A stretch of DNA of 43,742 nucleotides from Beijerinckiaceae bacterium (GTDB lineage Bacteria > Bacteroidota > Bacteroidia > Chitinophagales > Chitinophagaceae). The position numbers and the translations under genes were made by a program. Location: NCBI GenBank assembly GCA_903970475.1, contig CAJCIQ010000007.1:1-43742 (forward strand). Reading direction: 5' to 3'. How positions within the stretch are numbered: position 1 is the stretch's first letter; each line of letters starts with the position of its first letter. This document shows, one piece after another, positions 25,101 to 32,751 of this stretch. The notes under the pieces are model-generated. The model searched no databases and was not told where the DNA came from. It worked only from the letters and a program-made list of their open reading frames with translations.

Positions 25101-26167
25101 GAGTTCCATACGTAACCATTACTGAGGGTAATGGATAACGTTGAATCGGAAAGAAGCGTGATTGTTTGAACGCTTACGCCTGCTGCGCCAGTTGCGCCCG
25201 TAGCACCGGTAGGTCCTGCTGCGCCAGTTGCACCCCTCAGACCGGTAGGACCGGGAAGACCTTGGATACCCTGAGGACCCTGTGGACCCTGTGGACCAGC
25301 AGGACCAATAGGACCCGTGGCACCTTTTGGTCCCGTAGCACCATTGGTGCCCACAATTTTGATAGAAGAGGTCCAGGAATAGCCATTACTAAGTGTTATG
25401 GTTAAGGTGGAGTCTGCATTCAATTTGATGGTGGTTACACTCACGCCATCGGCTCCTGTAGCACCGGTCGCCCCTGTTGCTCCGGTAGGACCAGCAGGGC
25501 CGGTCGCACCGGCAGGGCCAGTGGCGCCCGCAGGGCCGGTAGGGCCTTCAGGACCGGGAGCACCGGTAGGTCCCGCAACACCCTGTGCACCGCGGATAGG
25601 TCCGAGGTCAGGGGAAGTGGTTCCGTCTGAATAGGTAAAAGTAATCGTGTAGTCGCTGTTCAGGACGACATTGCTAATGCCCTTTCCTGTAGCACCATTA
25701 GCGCCGTTGGCACCGGCAGGACCGGCAGGGCCTGGAGGCCCTTGGACACCATTGAGTGCATAGTAAGCGTAAGGCACAGCGGTGAAAGGATTGTTCCCCA
25801 GTACTACATAGTTGCCGCCGGTTAATTCTTCGGCCATCATTTCAACTTTGAGGTACTGGTTCTGGTTGATCCAGTGTATGGAGTCCCAGGTGCCTTCGGT
25901 AATAGTTCCGTGTCCGATTTGGCAGGAAAACTGACCATAGAAGTTGGTTGTTAATTGTTGGGTTTCCTGGTACTGAACCGCTCCATTTTCTCCTGCGGTA
26001 ATAGTGAAGCGTAGATTCACCGTCTTATTGCTGACAACAATCCCACCCAGTGCACGAGCCACTGCCTGGTAATTGATGCCCGTGACGCCGTTCGTCTGCT
26101 GGGCATTTGCCGCAATAGTGGATAGGAAACACGCTAACAATAGCGCGATAAGGTACTTGGTTTTCAT
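22166..26167 (-). CDS. Collagen-like/YadA-head fibre protein with C-terminal S74 chaperone domain
   Basis: The product is 1333 residues. A signal peptide ends near residue 22 (IAANA before Gln-Gln), and an N-terminal domain runs to about 140. Four collagen-like Gly-x-y blocks lie at about 143-163, 192-241, 273-330 and 362-504. They are separated by six copies of a beta-type module ([18 protein letters not shown]). YadA-type head repeats at about 690-1165 end with NSIAIGxxxxA units. The C-terminus (about 1205-1333) is an endosialidase-type intramolecular chaperone (peptidase S74): [10 protein letters not shown] places Ser1208 and Lys1213 as the candidate self-cleavage dyad, followed by a coiled coil (1285-1328). 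No T9SS domain is present; S74 domains drive trimerisation. It is likely a surface fibre or adhesin. Phage-tail-like parts occur, but no phage genes surround it. Confidence 0.85.
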   Translation of the reverse strand: MKTKYLIALLLACFLSTIAANAQQTNGVTGINYQAVARALGGIVVSNKTVNLRFTITAGENGAVQYQETQQLTTNFYGQFSCQIGHGTITEGTWDSIHWINQNQYLKVEMMAEELTGGNYVVLGNNPFTAVPYAYYALNGVQGPPGPAGPAGANGANGATGKGISNVVLNSDYTITFTYSDGTTSPDLGPIRGAQGVAGPTGAPGPEGPTGPAGATGPAGATGPAGPTGATGATGATGADGVSVTTIKLNADSTLTITLSNGYSWTSSIKIVGTNGATGPKGATGPIGPAGPQGPQGPQGIQGLPGPTGLRGATGAAGPTGATGATGAAGVSVQTITLLSDSTLSITLSNGYVWNSTTKIIGRPGATGATGATGPIGPAGPTGPIGPAGPTGPTGLTGATGATGPAGPAGPTGATGATGPAGPQGPIGLTGATGADGPAGPAGPTGATGAQGPIGLTGPAGPTGATGATGPAGPQGPAGVAGPAGPIGATGATGATGANGADGNGITSVVLNSDSTLTIDFTTGSPWNSGTKIIGRPGTNGVGLDSIYINPDSTLGALYTNGTTYKSTQKVIGVGLDSVYINPDSTLGALYSNGVVYKSTQKIIQPIGNDTLWNAANDSSIINRTNLKHVGIDVANPMATLDLGGSVNIIDSASIMFNYHPIFRANGIVPGGFTYPSNVIVGYDADSLNYGVGQNNVLYNTYVGSFTGQMSSGYYNTFTGAYAGRKSTMGSNNDFYGSYAGAGADSTASTGGVGIKFNTFLGSSSGQFYGNNLGSFQGQGNLFAGYQSGLYYNGDYNTFLGYQAAGGQNGQGMGNVAVGSFAGSTLAGASNTIIGTNAAEKTNGAPMNQNTIVGDSAGLVVGADQNTIIGYAAGISNNSGAQNTIIGAYAASSNGSGKDNTVIGYNSGPGLAKGVNNVVIGDNADIVEHGGQFVNNVAVGPSSSVVTGNQSVALGYGVSASADDAIVLGAYSTVITDSSVVIGTAATAQASGGVVIGAMSNSQVDYGTAVGYWAATSGLGATAIGTATNADGDSSTALGVYSYTQNLGGTAVGTDAVTDFNYSTAFGANSTADSINSLAVGPFATGYGTYSVGIGSWADAENENSIAIGSVATANNLNSIAIGQQSSTDGNNALAIGSASTANGINSSAIGNTASAANNNSMVFGNSNVAAWGFGIEADQSQYTIAVNLPNSAGLAYMDLTGNWHYPSDVNRKENFESLDLDSVLAKVMAMPITKWNYKTDPKTKHIGPMAQDFYKQFGLGNDNKTITPIDPTGISLAAIQGLYKKLKEDEQKIQDLQSIVDKQQAQEAQIDALTERLNELEKKVTNTNGTNH
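24646..25741. repeat. Collagen-like Gly-x-y coding repeats
   Basis: Nine-base-periodic sequence encodes GPT, GAT and GPA triplets on the minus strand, in three blocks broken by the beta-type modules; a smaller fourth block (about 25680-25741) is nearest the N-terminus. The repeats leave long open frames on the opposite strand (Ala-Pro-Val and Thr-Gly-Arg repeats), which are not genes. Confidence 0.85.
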
Positions 26168-26438
26168 ATGTAGATTTTAAGGATCTATACGGGTACAAAA
26201 TCTTACGGAATTGGATTTTCCTTTAACAATAATACTTAATCTTCTCTTCGTGTGCAATAAATATGAAAAGAAAAGTCCATATTTTTATGCAAGATTCGGA
26301 TTTTTACGATGGCAATTTGCGCAATTCACTTGCCCTTAACAAAAAAGCAATCTTCCTTTTACATAAAAAAGCGTTCTACGGCCACAACCGAGAACGCTTT
26401 TTCTTTTCAGCTTATCGTGGAAACGCTTATCGCGAAAA
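26168..26438. other. AT-rich intergenic region
   Basis: Between the fibre gene and lpdA, both on the minus strand, lies an AT-rich stretch holding the lpdA terminator. A weak promoter pair for the fibre gene can be read on the minus strand: TTG, then 21 bases on, TAAGATTTTG (two bases longer than consensus). A 51-codon plus-strand frame at 26287 looks spurious because it runs through the terminator. Confidence 0.4.
26366..26402 (-). terminator. Intrinsic terminator of lpdA
   Basis: AAAAAGCGTTCT (26366-26377) pairs with AGAACGCTTTTT (26391-26402), with CGG/CCG pairing inside the loop. T-rich tracts lie on both sides, so it can act in either direction; it lies 37 nt past the lpdA stop. Confidence 0.88.
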
Positions 26439-27845
26439 CTAGATATCTATGGCTTCACCATATGCAGCCGCAGTAGCTTCTTTTACTGCTTCGCTCATGG
26501 TGGGGTGGGGGTGGATGGCGCCGAGGATTTCATGCCAGGTCGTTTCCAATTTGCGTGCAACAGAGACCTCCGCAATTAATTCAGTGACATTGTAACCAAT
26601 CATATGCGCCCCGAGGAACTCACCATACTTAGCATCAAAGATCACTTTCACAAAACCATCCGTAGCACCGGCAGCAGAGGCTTTACCAGAAGCGATGAAG
26701 GGGAATTTCCCGATCTTCAGTTCGTATCCGGCATCTTTGGCTTGCTTTTCGGTCAGACCAATGGAAGCTACCTGAGGATCGCAGTACGTACAACCAGGTA
26801 CGTTACCATAATCGATCGGTTCAGGTTGATGTGCGAATTTCTTTTCCAGGTAGGCAATGGATTCGGCTGCCAATATACCTTCTTTGGTGGCAACGTGCGC
26901 CAGCGCCTGTCCCGGCGCACAGTCCCCTATAGTATAAACGCCTGCCAGGGTGGTTTGCTGGGTTTTGTCTGCAACGATTTTCCCTTTTTCCGTTTTGATA
27001 CCGTTTTCTTCCAGACCAATGCCTTCGATGTTGGCGACGATACCAACGGCGCTCAGTAGGATGTCGGCTTCCAAAGTCACTTCACCGGTAGGCGTTTTTA
27101 CCTTTGCTACTACGCCATTTCCTTTGGTATCAACACTGACCACTTCGCTGGAGGTCATCACCGTGATGCCTTGTTTTTTGAATTGTTTTTCCAATTCTTT
27201 AGAAACATCATCGTCTTCAACAGGAACGATTTTTGGCAAGAACTCTACCAAGGTAATTTTCGTACCCAGTGTATTATAGAAATAAGCAAATTCACTTCCA
27301 ATGGCACCACTTCCTACCACAATCATGGATTTAGGTTGAGTGGGCAGGGACATGGCTTCCCTGTAACCTATGATCTTCTTTCCATCTATAGGAAGGTTGG
27401 GCAGGTTACGGGCACGGGCGCCAGTTGCCAGGATGATGTATTTGCCTTCCACTACTTGTTTTTTCCCATCAGCCGCAGTCACTTCTACTTTTCCTTTGCT
27501 CAGTAGTTTTCCGAATCCCATGATCACGTCGATCTTGTTCTTTTTCATTAAGAACTGAACGCCTTTGCTCATTTTGTCGGCAACGCCACGGCTGCGTTTG
27601 ATCACAGCGCCAAAGTCATGTTCTGCTCCGGAAACATTGATGCCGTAGTTGGTGCTGTGTTGGGCATATTGCATCACTTCGGCACTTTTCAATAAAGCTT
27701 TGGTCGGTATACATCCCCAGTTCAGGCAAATGCCTCCCAAGCTTTCCTTTTCTATAATTGCTACTTTAAACCCAAGTTGAGAAGCGCGGATAGCCGCCGG
27801 ATAACCACCGGGACCACTACCTACAACAATTACATCGTAAGCCAT
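26439..27845 (-). CDS. lpdA: Dihydrolipoyl dehydrogenase (E3)
   Basis: The product is 468 residues, the usual E3 length. It reoxidises dihydrolipoyl groups of 2-oxoacid dehydrogenases and the glycine cleavage system, using FAD and NAD. The FAD fold is at 5-35 (VIVVGSGPGGYPAAIRA). The redox-active disulfide is Cys40/Cys45 in GGICLNWGCIPTKAL. The NAD-binding GSGAIGSEFAYF is near 180, the second FAD motif (VYTIGDCA) near 310, and the catalytic pair His447/Glu452 in HPHPTMSE at the C-terminus. There is no lipoyl domain at the N-terminus. The lipoate ligation gene lipB is also in the window, though not adjacent. The gene is monocistronic and diverges from the SpoU methyltransferase gene. Confidence 0.97.
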   Translation of the reverse strand: MAYDVIVVGSGPGGYPAAIRASQLGFKVAIIEKESLGGICLNWGCIPTKALLKSAEVMQYAQHSTNYGINVSGAEHDFGAVIKRSRGVADKMSKGVQFLMKKNKIDVIMGFGKLLSKGKVEVTAADGKKQVVEGKYIILATGARARNLPNLPIDGKKIIGYREAMSLPTQPKSMIVVGSGAIGSEFAYFYNTLGTKITLVEFLPKIVPVEDDDVSKELEKQFKKQGITVMTSSEVVSVDTKGNGVVAKVKTPTGEVTLEADILLSAVGIVANIEGIGLEENGIKTEKGKIVADKTQQTTLAGVYTIGDCAPGQALAHVATKEGILAAESIAYLEKKFAHQPEPIDYGNVPGCTYCDPQVASIGLTEKQAKDAGYELKIGKFPFIASGKASAAGATDGFVKVIFDAKYGEFLGAHMIGYNVTELIAEVSVARKLETTWHEILGAIHPHPTMSEAVKEATAAAYGEAIDI

Positions 27846-27874
27846 AGCTATTGATTATTGATGATTTAAGGATG

Positions 27875-27882
27875 CAAAAGTA
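27875..27882 (-). promoter_or_regulatory. -7 box for lpdA
   Basis: The minus strand reads TACTTTTG, a match to TAnnTTTG, 29 nt before the lpdA start at 27845. Confidence 0.5.
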
Positions 27883-27904
27883 CTGGAATTTTGGTAAAGT
27901 CCTG

Positions 27905-27912
27905 TAATTTTG
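27905..27912 (+). promoter_or_regulatory. -7 box for the SpoU methyltransferase gene
   Basis: TAATTTTG matches TAnnTTTG and ends only six nt before the ATG at 27919. It rules out the upstream TTG (27910) as a start and predicts an almost leaderless mRNA. Confidence 0.5.
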
Positions 27913-27918
27913 CAGGTC

Positions 27919-28479
27919 ATGCTCAAACTCAAATCAGCGGAACTGGGTCGAATGTCTGTGGACGAATTCAAACGTTCTACAAAACTTCCGTTGATGGTTG
28001 TACTGGATAATGTGCGCAGCATGCACAATGTTGGATCTGTTTTCAGGACAGCGGACGCTTTCTTACTCAATGGCATTTATCTGTGTGGTTATACCCCTCA
28101 GCCCCCGCACCGGGATATTCAAAAAACGGCATTGGGTGCTACCGAGACAGTTGCGTGGACTTATGCCCATGATATTGTGGACGCTATTCGGGAATTGAAG
28201 GACAATGGCTACAAGATATGGGCCGTGGAACAAACGGTGGATAGTATCCCCTTGCAGGATTTTAAGCCCGGAGCGCAAGATAAACTTGCATTGATATTGG
28301 GTAATGAAGTGGAAGGGGTCGGTGAACAGGTACTGGCAATTTGCGACGGTGTATTGGAAATTCCCCAGTTCGGTACCAAACATTCCCTGAATGTTTCTGT
28401 GGCTGCCGGCATCGTGTTGTGGGAAGTGGCCAAAGGAATGCTTGAGGCCGACCGCGCCTCCAATGAAGTAAAAAGTTGA
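27919..28479 (+). CDS. SpoU/TrmH-family RNA methyltransferase
   Basis: The product is 186 residues from the ATG at 27919. It is a SPOUT knot enzyme that methylates ribose or base positions in tRNA or rRNA with SAM. Motif 1 is VVLDNVRSMHNVGSVFRTAD with Asn37 and Arg43. Motif 2 is LILGNEVEGV (near 125-134). Motif 3 is SLNVSVAAGIVLWE at 156-169. It has no N-terminal substrate-binding extension, so it resembles the short TrmL/TrmH group. The exact nucleotide target cannot be told from sequence. It leads a plus-strand run into the UbiA prenyltransferase, 15 nt later. Confidence 0.9.
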   Translation: MLKLKSAELGRMSVDEFKRSTKLPLMVVLDNVRSMHNVGSVFRTADAFLLNGIYLCGYTPQPPHRDIQKTALGATETVAWTYAHDIVDAIRELKDNGYKIWAVEQTVDSIPLQDFKPGAQDKLALILGNEVEGVGEQVLAICDGVLEIPQFGTKHSLNVSVAAGIVLWEVAKGMLEADRASNEVKS

Positions 28480-28494
28480 TTAAACTTATAACTC

Positions 28495-29373
28495 ATGACA
28501 ACGGTGAAAAATTATCTGAGCCTGGTGAAATTCTCACACACCATCTTTGCGATGCCCTTTGCAATGATTGGGTATTTTGCCGCTGTGCTCAAGACGGGGC
28601 ATGGGTTTAATTGGTCTACATTCTTGCTGGTCATAGCCTGTATGGTGTTTGCGCGAAGTGCGGCGATGGCGTTTAACCGGTGGCTGGATGCCAGGTTTGA
28701 TGCCCTCAATCCCCGAACAGCCATCCGGGAAATACCCGCAGGCATCATATCCAAGGACAGCGCCATCTGGTTTGTCATCGGTTGTTGTGTGCTCTTTGTC
28801 GGGTGTACTTACTTCATCAACCCCCTTTGCTTTTATTTGTCTCCTGTGGCCTTGTTTGTGGTATTGTTTTACAGCTATACCAAACGATTTACAGCCCTTT
28901 GTCACCTGGTATTGGGTGTAGGCCTTTCCCTGGCGCCGATCGGCGCTTATCTGGCCGTTACCGGTAGTTTTGCTTTGTTGCCGGTGTTGTTTTCGCTGTC
29001 CGTGGTATTTTGGGTGAGTGGTTTTGATGTGATTTACGCATTGCAGGATGAAGCATTCGATAAGAGCCAGCGCTTACATTCCATGCCTGCCTATTTTGGT
29101 ACCCGAAAAGCACTGCGCATCTCTGAATGGCTCCATGTGAGTTCAGTTCTGTGCGTACTGGCAGCTGGTGTTTACGGACATTTCAACTTTTTATATGACA
29201 TCGGACTGGCCATATTTGCCGGCTTGTTAGTCTTCCAGCACAGACTGGTTAAGCCCAACGATCTCAGTCGGGTGAACCTGGCCTTTATGACAACCAATGG
29301 AATTGCCAGCGTGGTGTTTGCCGTTTTTGTGGTAACGGATATGTTCCTATTTAAGTCACCAATGCATCTTTAA
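28495..29373 (+). CDS. UbiA-family prenyltransferase
   Basis: The product is 292 residues with about eight or nine transmembrane helices. The first prenyl-diphosphate motif is NRWLDARFDALNPRT with Asn61, Asp65 and Asp69. The second is DVIYALQDEAFDKSQRLHSMP with Asp178, Asp185 and Asp189. Metal ions held by these bind the diphosphate of a polyprenyl donor. Homologues in Bacteroidota belong to the 4-hydroxybenzoate/futalosine-pathway menaquinone group; that assignment is inference. It starts 15 nt after the SpoU gene and is followed 4 nt later by ruvX, suggesting an operon. Confidence 0.88.
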   Translation: MTTVKNYLSLVKFSHTIFAMPFAMIGYFAAVLKTGHGFNWSTFLLVIACMVFARSAAMAFNRWLDARFDALNPRTAIREIPAGIISKDSAIWFVIGCCVLFVGCTYFINPLCFYLSPVALFVVLFYSYTKRFTALCHLVLGVGLSLAPIGAYLAVTGSFALLPVLFSLSVVFWVSGFDVIYALQDEAFDKSQRLHSMPAYFGTRKALRISEWLHVSSVLCVLAAGVYGHFNFLYDIGLAIFAGLLVFQHRLVKPNDLSRVNLAFMTTNGIASVVFAVFVVTDMFLFKSPMHL

Positions 29374-29377
29374 ACCT

Positions 29378-29794
29378 ATGGGCAGGATCTTAGCTATCGA
29401 TTATGGAGGCAAAAGGACTGGATTAGCTGTTACGGACCCCCTGAAGATCATTGCTACAGGCCTGACTACCATTCCTTCGCAGGAGTTGGTGGCCTGGTTG
29501 AAAAAATACATGCAGACGGAAACGGTGGAACTCATCCTGATGGGTTGGCCAACGAATTGGGATGATTCAGATACGCATGCCACTCCATTGGTCCGTCAGG
29601 CCATTGCCAGGCTGAAAAAAGCGTTTCCGGATATTCCTTTGGAGACGGCCGACGAGCGCTACACTTCTAAATTAGCCACCCAATCCATGGTGGAAAGTGG
29701 GCTAAAGAAAAAGGATAGACGCAATAAGGCCCTGGTGGATGAGATTGCAGCCACTATACTACTCCAGGATTACCTGAGGTCCAAAGGGCTATAA
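29378..29794 (+). CDS. ruvX: RuvX/YqgF RNase-H-fold nuclease
   Basis: The product is 138 residues. The family acts in pre-16S rRNA 5'-end processing and was first named a Holliday-junction resolvase. Motif I is ILAIDYGGKRTGLAVTD with Asp7. A middle motif ELILMGWPTNWDDS, then LETADERYTSKLA, and a C-terminal KALVDEIAATILLQDYL with an acidic pair complete the fold. The GWP variant replaces the common GLP. The start ATG lies four nt after the prenyltransferase stop. Confidence 0.95.
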   Translation: MGRILAIDYGGKRTGLAVTDPLKIIATGLTTIPSQELVAWLKKYMQTETVELILMGWPTNWDDSDTHATPLVRQAIARLKKAFPDIPLETADERYTSKLATQSMVESGLKKKDRRNKALVDEIAATILLQDYLRSKGL

Positions 29795-29808
29795 ACGCCA
29801 GAATGTCG

Positions 29809-29816
29809 TAAATTTG
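29809..29816 (+). promoter_or_regulatory. -7 box for peptide deformylase
   Basis: TAAATTTG matches TAnnTTTG and ends 18 nt before the ATG at 29835. It overlaps a TTG at 29814, so that codon is unlikely to be the start. Confidence 0.45.
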
Positions 29817-29834
29817 ACCCTGAACTTTTTAATA

Positions 29835-30413
29835 ATGATATTACCTATTGTGGCCTACGGGGCCCCTGTGTTGAGGACTGTTGGTAAGGATATTGAGGCT
29901 GACTACCCCGATCTTCAAAAATTGATCGCCGATATGTGGGAAACCATGTATTATTCCCAAGGAGTGGGAATAGCTGCCCCCCAGATCAACAAGCCCATCC
30001 GCCTGTTTGTCGTGGATACCGAACAACTTTTCCTTCGTATGGAAGACGAAGAAAAAGAAGAATACGGAGACGGTCCAGGCATCAAGAAGGTATTCATCAA
30101 TGCGCACGTTCAGGAGTTTGCCGGCGAAGAATGGACTTATAATGAAGGCTGCCTGAGCATCCCCAAAATCAGGGAAGATGTGCTAAGGCCTGAAGAGATC
30201 ACCCTTTCGTATGTAGATGAGCATTTCCAGCCCCATACGGAAACTTTTTTTGGGTTGAGCGCCAGGGTGATTCAACATGAGTATGACCATATTGATGGTA
30301 AGTTGTTCATCGACTATTTAAAACCCTTCAGGCGGAAACTGCTCAAAGCAAAGCTGGATGACATTTCTAAAGGGAAAGTATCCGTCGATTACAAAATGTC
30401 CTTTCCCAAATAA
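29835..30413 (+). CDS. def: Peptide deformylase
   Basis: The product is 192 residues from the ATG at 29835. It removes formyl groups from N-terminal methionine of new proteins. All three signature motifs are intact: GVGIAAPQ at 43-50, EGCLS at 105-109 (metal ligand Cys107), and HEYDH at 148-152 (metal ligands His148 and His152, catalytic Glu149). An acidic insert of about 15 residues (RMEDEEKEEYGDG, about 68-80) lies between motifs 1 and 2, common in Bacteroidota deformylases. The next gene begins 22 nt downstream. Confidence 0.97.
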   Translation: MILPIVAYGAPVLRTVGKDIEADYPDLQKLIADMWETMYYSQGVGIAAPQINKPIRLFVVDTEQLFLRMEDEEKEEYGDGPGIKKVFINAHVQEFAGEEWTYNEGCLSIPKIREDVLRPEEITLSYVDEHFQPHTETFFGLSARVIQHEYDHIDGKLFIDYLKPFRRKLLKAKLDDISKGKVSVDYKMSFPK

Positions 30414-30435
30414 GGGGTAAATCCCTCAGCCGCCT

Positions 30436-31419
30436 ATGTTGATCAGGATTAGTCTATGCTGTCTGGCTTTTTTGAGCCTGTACCACCTGAATGCGCAGCA
30501 ACGCGTGCAGGATACGGCAAGGATGCGTGTACCGGTTACCAAACCAGACACCGGAATCCAGGTTCAGGGACGTTATATAGAGCTCAGCGAAATTGTCCTG
30601 CGTACCGATATCAACATTTCGGATTTCATCAGAAGGGTTCAGGACGATACTACTTTCTACAAAGCGTTCAAGACCTTACGCACTTTAAGTTATACTTCCA
30701 TTAATGATATCCGCATGACGGATAAACGCGGGAATCTGGTTGCTGGCCTGAACTCCAAAACCCACCAGACGCGAACGGGCGATTGCAGAACGATGCAGAC
30801 GCTCAGTGAGCAAACGACGGGAGATATTCGTAACGATAAGGGAGACTGGAATTACATTACGGCAGAGTTGTATGCGGGTTTGTTTTTCACCAAAGGTTCC
30901 GTTTGCGGGGAAAATAATATTGTCCATGGTTCTTTAGGAAAAATGGAGAACCTCAGTGGGATGGAAAAACACAAAGAACAATTGAAATTATTGTTCTTTA
31001 ACCCGGGAAAGCCCATTCCCGGTATTCCTTTTCTCGGTAATAAAATGGATATATTCTCCACTGATGCCGCAGCGCTTTACCACTACATCATAGACATGAA
31101 AAATTATAATGGTCGGGATTGCTATGTGTTTACGGTTAAAGCCAGGGAGGATTTAACTTCCGATCAAAGGGATCAGATCGTCATTGACGAAATGACTACC
31201 TGGTTTGATGCCAAAACCATGGAAGTCATGGGCCGGATATACGATATGAGCTATGATGCCGGCGTATACGACTTCAATGTACACATGGAGGCCCAATTAT
31301 CTAAAATTGGGGACATGCTGGTACCAACCCTGTTAAGATACAATGGCACCTGGGGGGTGGTTTTCAAGAAAAGAGAGCGAGGGATATTTACTGCCACTCT
31401 ATACGATTTCGGTAAGTAG
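30436..31419 (+). CDS. Exported protein of unknown function
   Basis: The product is 327 residues, with a signal peptide (LCCLAFLSLYHLNA) cut before Gln21-Gln22. The mature part has mixed strands and helices: ISDFIRRVQDDTTFYKAFKTLR near the N-terminus, then TADIRN-type segments and a C-terminal strand run (WFDAKTMEVMGRIYDMSYDAG, QLSKIGDMLVPTLLRYNG). There is no lipobox, T9SS domain, membrane helix or catalytic motif I can name. Alternating beta hairpins about a central helix could fit a lipid-carrier (LolA-like) fold, but that is a guess. It follows def by 22 nt, and an intrinsic terminator lies 38 nt past its stop. Confidence 0.75.
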   Translation: MLIRISLCCLAFLSLYHLNAQQRVQDTARMRVPVTKPDTGIQVQGRYIELSEIVLRTDINISDFIRRVQDDTTFYKAFKTLRTLSYTSINDIRMTDKRGNLVAGLNSKTHQTRTGDCRTMQTLSEQTTGDIRNDKGDWNYITAELYAGLFFTKGSVCGENNIVHGSLGKMENLSGMEKHKEQLKLLFFNPGKPIPGIPFLGNKMDIFSTDAAALYHYIIDMKNYNGRDCYVFTVKAREDLTSDQRDQIVIDEMTTWFDAKTMEVMGRIYDMSYDAGVYDFNVHMEAQLSKIGDMLVPTLLRYNGTWGVVFKKRERGIFTATLYDFGK

Positions 31420-31457
31420 CACTGTATCAAAATCGGACAATAATTATTTTAAAAACG

Positions 31458-31483
31458 AACACTTCCTTAAGAGGTGTTTTTTG
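31458..31483 (+). terminator. Intrinsic terminator after the exported unknown gene
   Basis: AACACTTC (31458-31465) pairs with GAGGTGTT (31471-31478) around a five-base loop (one G-T pair), followed by six T in all (31477-31482). It ends the SpoU-UbiA-ruvX-def-exported run. Confidence 0.9.
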
Positions 31484-31588
31484 TTTATAATTAATTATCA
31501 ATGACTTAATATATGGTTTTCAACTGGCATCGGAGTTGATTATACTATAATCTCATGTCTACAATCGAAGAAGGTTTAGTTTTCAGCA

Positions 31589-31616
31589 ATGGCCCCCTGT
31601 CTCCACATGGGGCCAT
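31589..31616. other. Perfect 8-bp inverted repeat near the pseudouridine synthase 3' end
   Basis: ATGGCCCC (31589-31596) and GGGGCCAT (31609-31616) flank a 12-base loop. It lies seven nt past the minus-strand synthase stop and could form an RNA hairpin. The T-tract is on the plus-strand side only, so it is not a textbook terminator for the synthase. Confidence 0.6.
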
Positions 31617-31622
31617 CAATTT

Positions 31623-32705
31623 TTATTCCTCGGGAGCGCCCTTGTAGGCCGCGTAACTCCGCCACTTGGCAATCAGTTGCTCGATGTCGTTAGGCAAGGA
31701 ACTTTCGAAGAACATCCTTTCCTTGGTAGTGGGATGGATAAAGCCCAGGGTCCGGGCGTGCAAAGCATGCCGGGGGCAAAGGGCAAAGCAGTTATCGACG
31801 AATTGTTTGTATTTGGTATAGATGGTGCCTTTGACAATGCGGTCCCCGCCATAGGTATCGTCGTTGAATAAGGGGTGCCCGATGAGTTGCATGTGCACCC
31901 TGATCTGGTGGGTACGGCCCGTTTCAAGTTGACATTCTACCAGACTTACGTAATGGAAATGTTCCAGCACCCGGTAATGGGTAATGGCTTCTTTACCATA
32001 ATCTCCATCCGGATAGGCCGTCATGATTTTACGGAAGCGCTGGTGCCTGCCAACATGGGCATGAACGGTGCCTTGGTCTTCACTAAAATCTCCCCATACA
32101 AGGGCTATGTACTTACGGTCTACGGTATGGTCAAAAAATTGCTTTGCCAGATGAGCGGAGGCCTTCTCGTTTTTTGCCAAAACCAATAAGCCGCTGGTAT
32201 TCTTATCGATGCGGTGCACCAGTCCGAAACGGGGGAGTAATGCTTCGGTTACATCCGGGTTTTGCTCTCTGAGGTGAAACGCAACGCCATTGACGAGGGT
32301 GCCATGGTAGTTGCCGCAACCGGGATGGACCACGATGCCGGCTGGTTTGTTGAGTACCATCAGGTCCTGGTCCTCGTACACAATTTCCAGGGCCATAGGC
32401 TCCGGAACGATTTCTGTGCTTTCCGGATTGGTTTCGGAATACAGCACAATTTCATCCTTGGGTCTAACCTTATAGTTGGATTTGACGGGCTGGTTGTTGA
32501 CCAAGACCAACCCGGCTTCAATCCCTTGCTGAATTTTGTTGCGCGTAGCCCCTTCTATCCTGGCCATCAGGAACTTGTCAATGCGTAAAAGGTCCTGGCC
32601 TTTGTCCACCACAATATTGCGTCTAACGTATAATTCTTCTGAGGCATCCCCATTTTCCAATAAGAGATCATCATTGTCCTGGGTTGCCATCGCTTCAGTT
32701 GCCAT
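31623..32705 (-). CDS. RluA/RluD-family pseudouridine synthase
   Basis: The product is 360 residues. It isomerises uridines of structured RNA; RluD-type members act on 23S rRNA helix 69. An acidic N-terminal tail (1-25) is followed by an S4 RNA-binding domain at about 39-90 (LLRIDKFLMARIEGATRNKI). The catalytic motif VHRIDKNTSGLLVLAKN carries Asp167. Later motifs RTHQIRVHMQLIGHPLFND and YGG support the family. The start is the ATG complementary to 32703-32705; a second ATG lies five codons downstream. It diverges from lipB across only 46 nt. An exact target is not provable from the sequence. Confidence 0.93.
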   Translation of the reverse strand: MATEAMATQDNDDLLLENGDASEELYVRRNIVVDKGQDLLRIDKFLMARIEGATRNKIQQGIEAGLVLVNNQPVKSNYKVRPKDEIVLYSETNPESTEIVPEPMALEIVYEDQDLMVLNKPAGIVVHPGCGNYHGTLVNGVAFHLREQNPDVTEALLPRFGLVHRIDKNTSGLLVLAKNEKASAHLAKQFFDHTVDRKYIALVWGDFSEDQGTVHAHVGRHQRFRKIMTAYPDGDYGKEAITHYRVLEHFHYVSLVECQLETGRTHQIRVHMQLIGHPLFNDDTYGGDRIVKGTIYTKYKQFVDNCFALCPRHALHARTLGFIHPTTKERMFFESSLPNDIEQLIAKWRSYAAYKGAPEE

Positions 32706-32710
32706 AACTG

Positions 32711-32718
32711 CAAAAGTA
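32711..32718 (-). promoter_or_regulatory. -7 box for the pseudouridine synthase
   Basis: The minus strand reads TACTTTTG, matching TAnnTTTG, five nt before the ATG at 32705. A normal start of transcription would fall at or next to the start codon. Confidence 0.5.
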
Positions 32719-32739
32719 CGACAGCCTGGGAATTTGCCC

Positions 32740-32747
32740 TATTTTTG
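32740..32747 (+). promoter_or_regulatory. -7 box for lipB
   Basis: TATTTTTG matches TAnnTTTG and ends four nt before the lipB ATG at 32752. A leaderless lipB mRNA is predicted. Confidence 0.5.
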
Positions 32748-32751
32748 CAGG

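Noticed and set aside
24743..25634. Plus-strand frames rich in Thr-Gly-Arg and Ala-Pro-Val repeats
   Set aside because: They are antisense readings of the collagen-like repeats; the minus-strand frame has a signal peptide and named domains across 1333 residues.
22166..26167. The S74 and fibre-like parts suggested a prophage
   Set aside because: No capsid, terminase, integrase, baseplate or lysis gene is in the window, and the protein has a Sec signal peptide; it looks like a cell-surface protein.
26287..26442. 51-codon plus-strand frame in the fibre/lpdA gap
   Set aside because: It runs through the lpdA terminator and ends inside lpdA; no promoter, homology or signal peptide was seen.
31555..31647. 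30-codon plus-strand frame (MSTIEEGLVFSNGPLSPHGA at its start) with a TATAAT-like sequence just upstream
   Set aside because: It overlaps the end of the pseudouridine synthase gene and includes the 8-bp inverted repeat; a small peptide gene cannot be excluded, but nothing else supports it.
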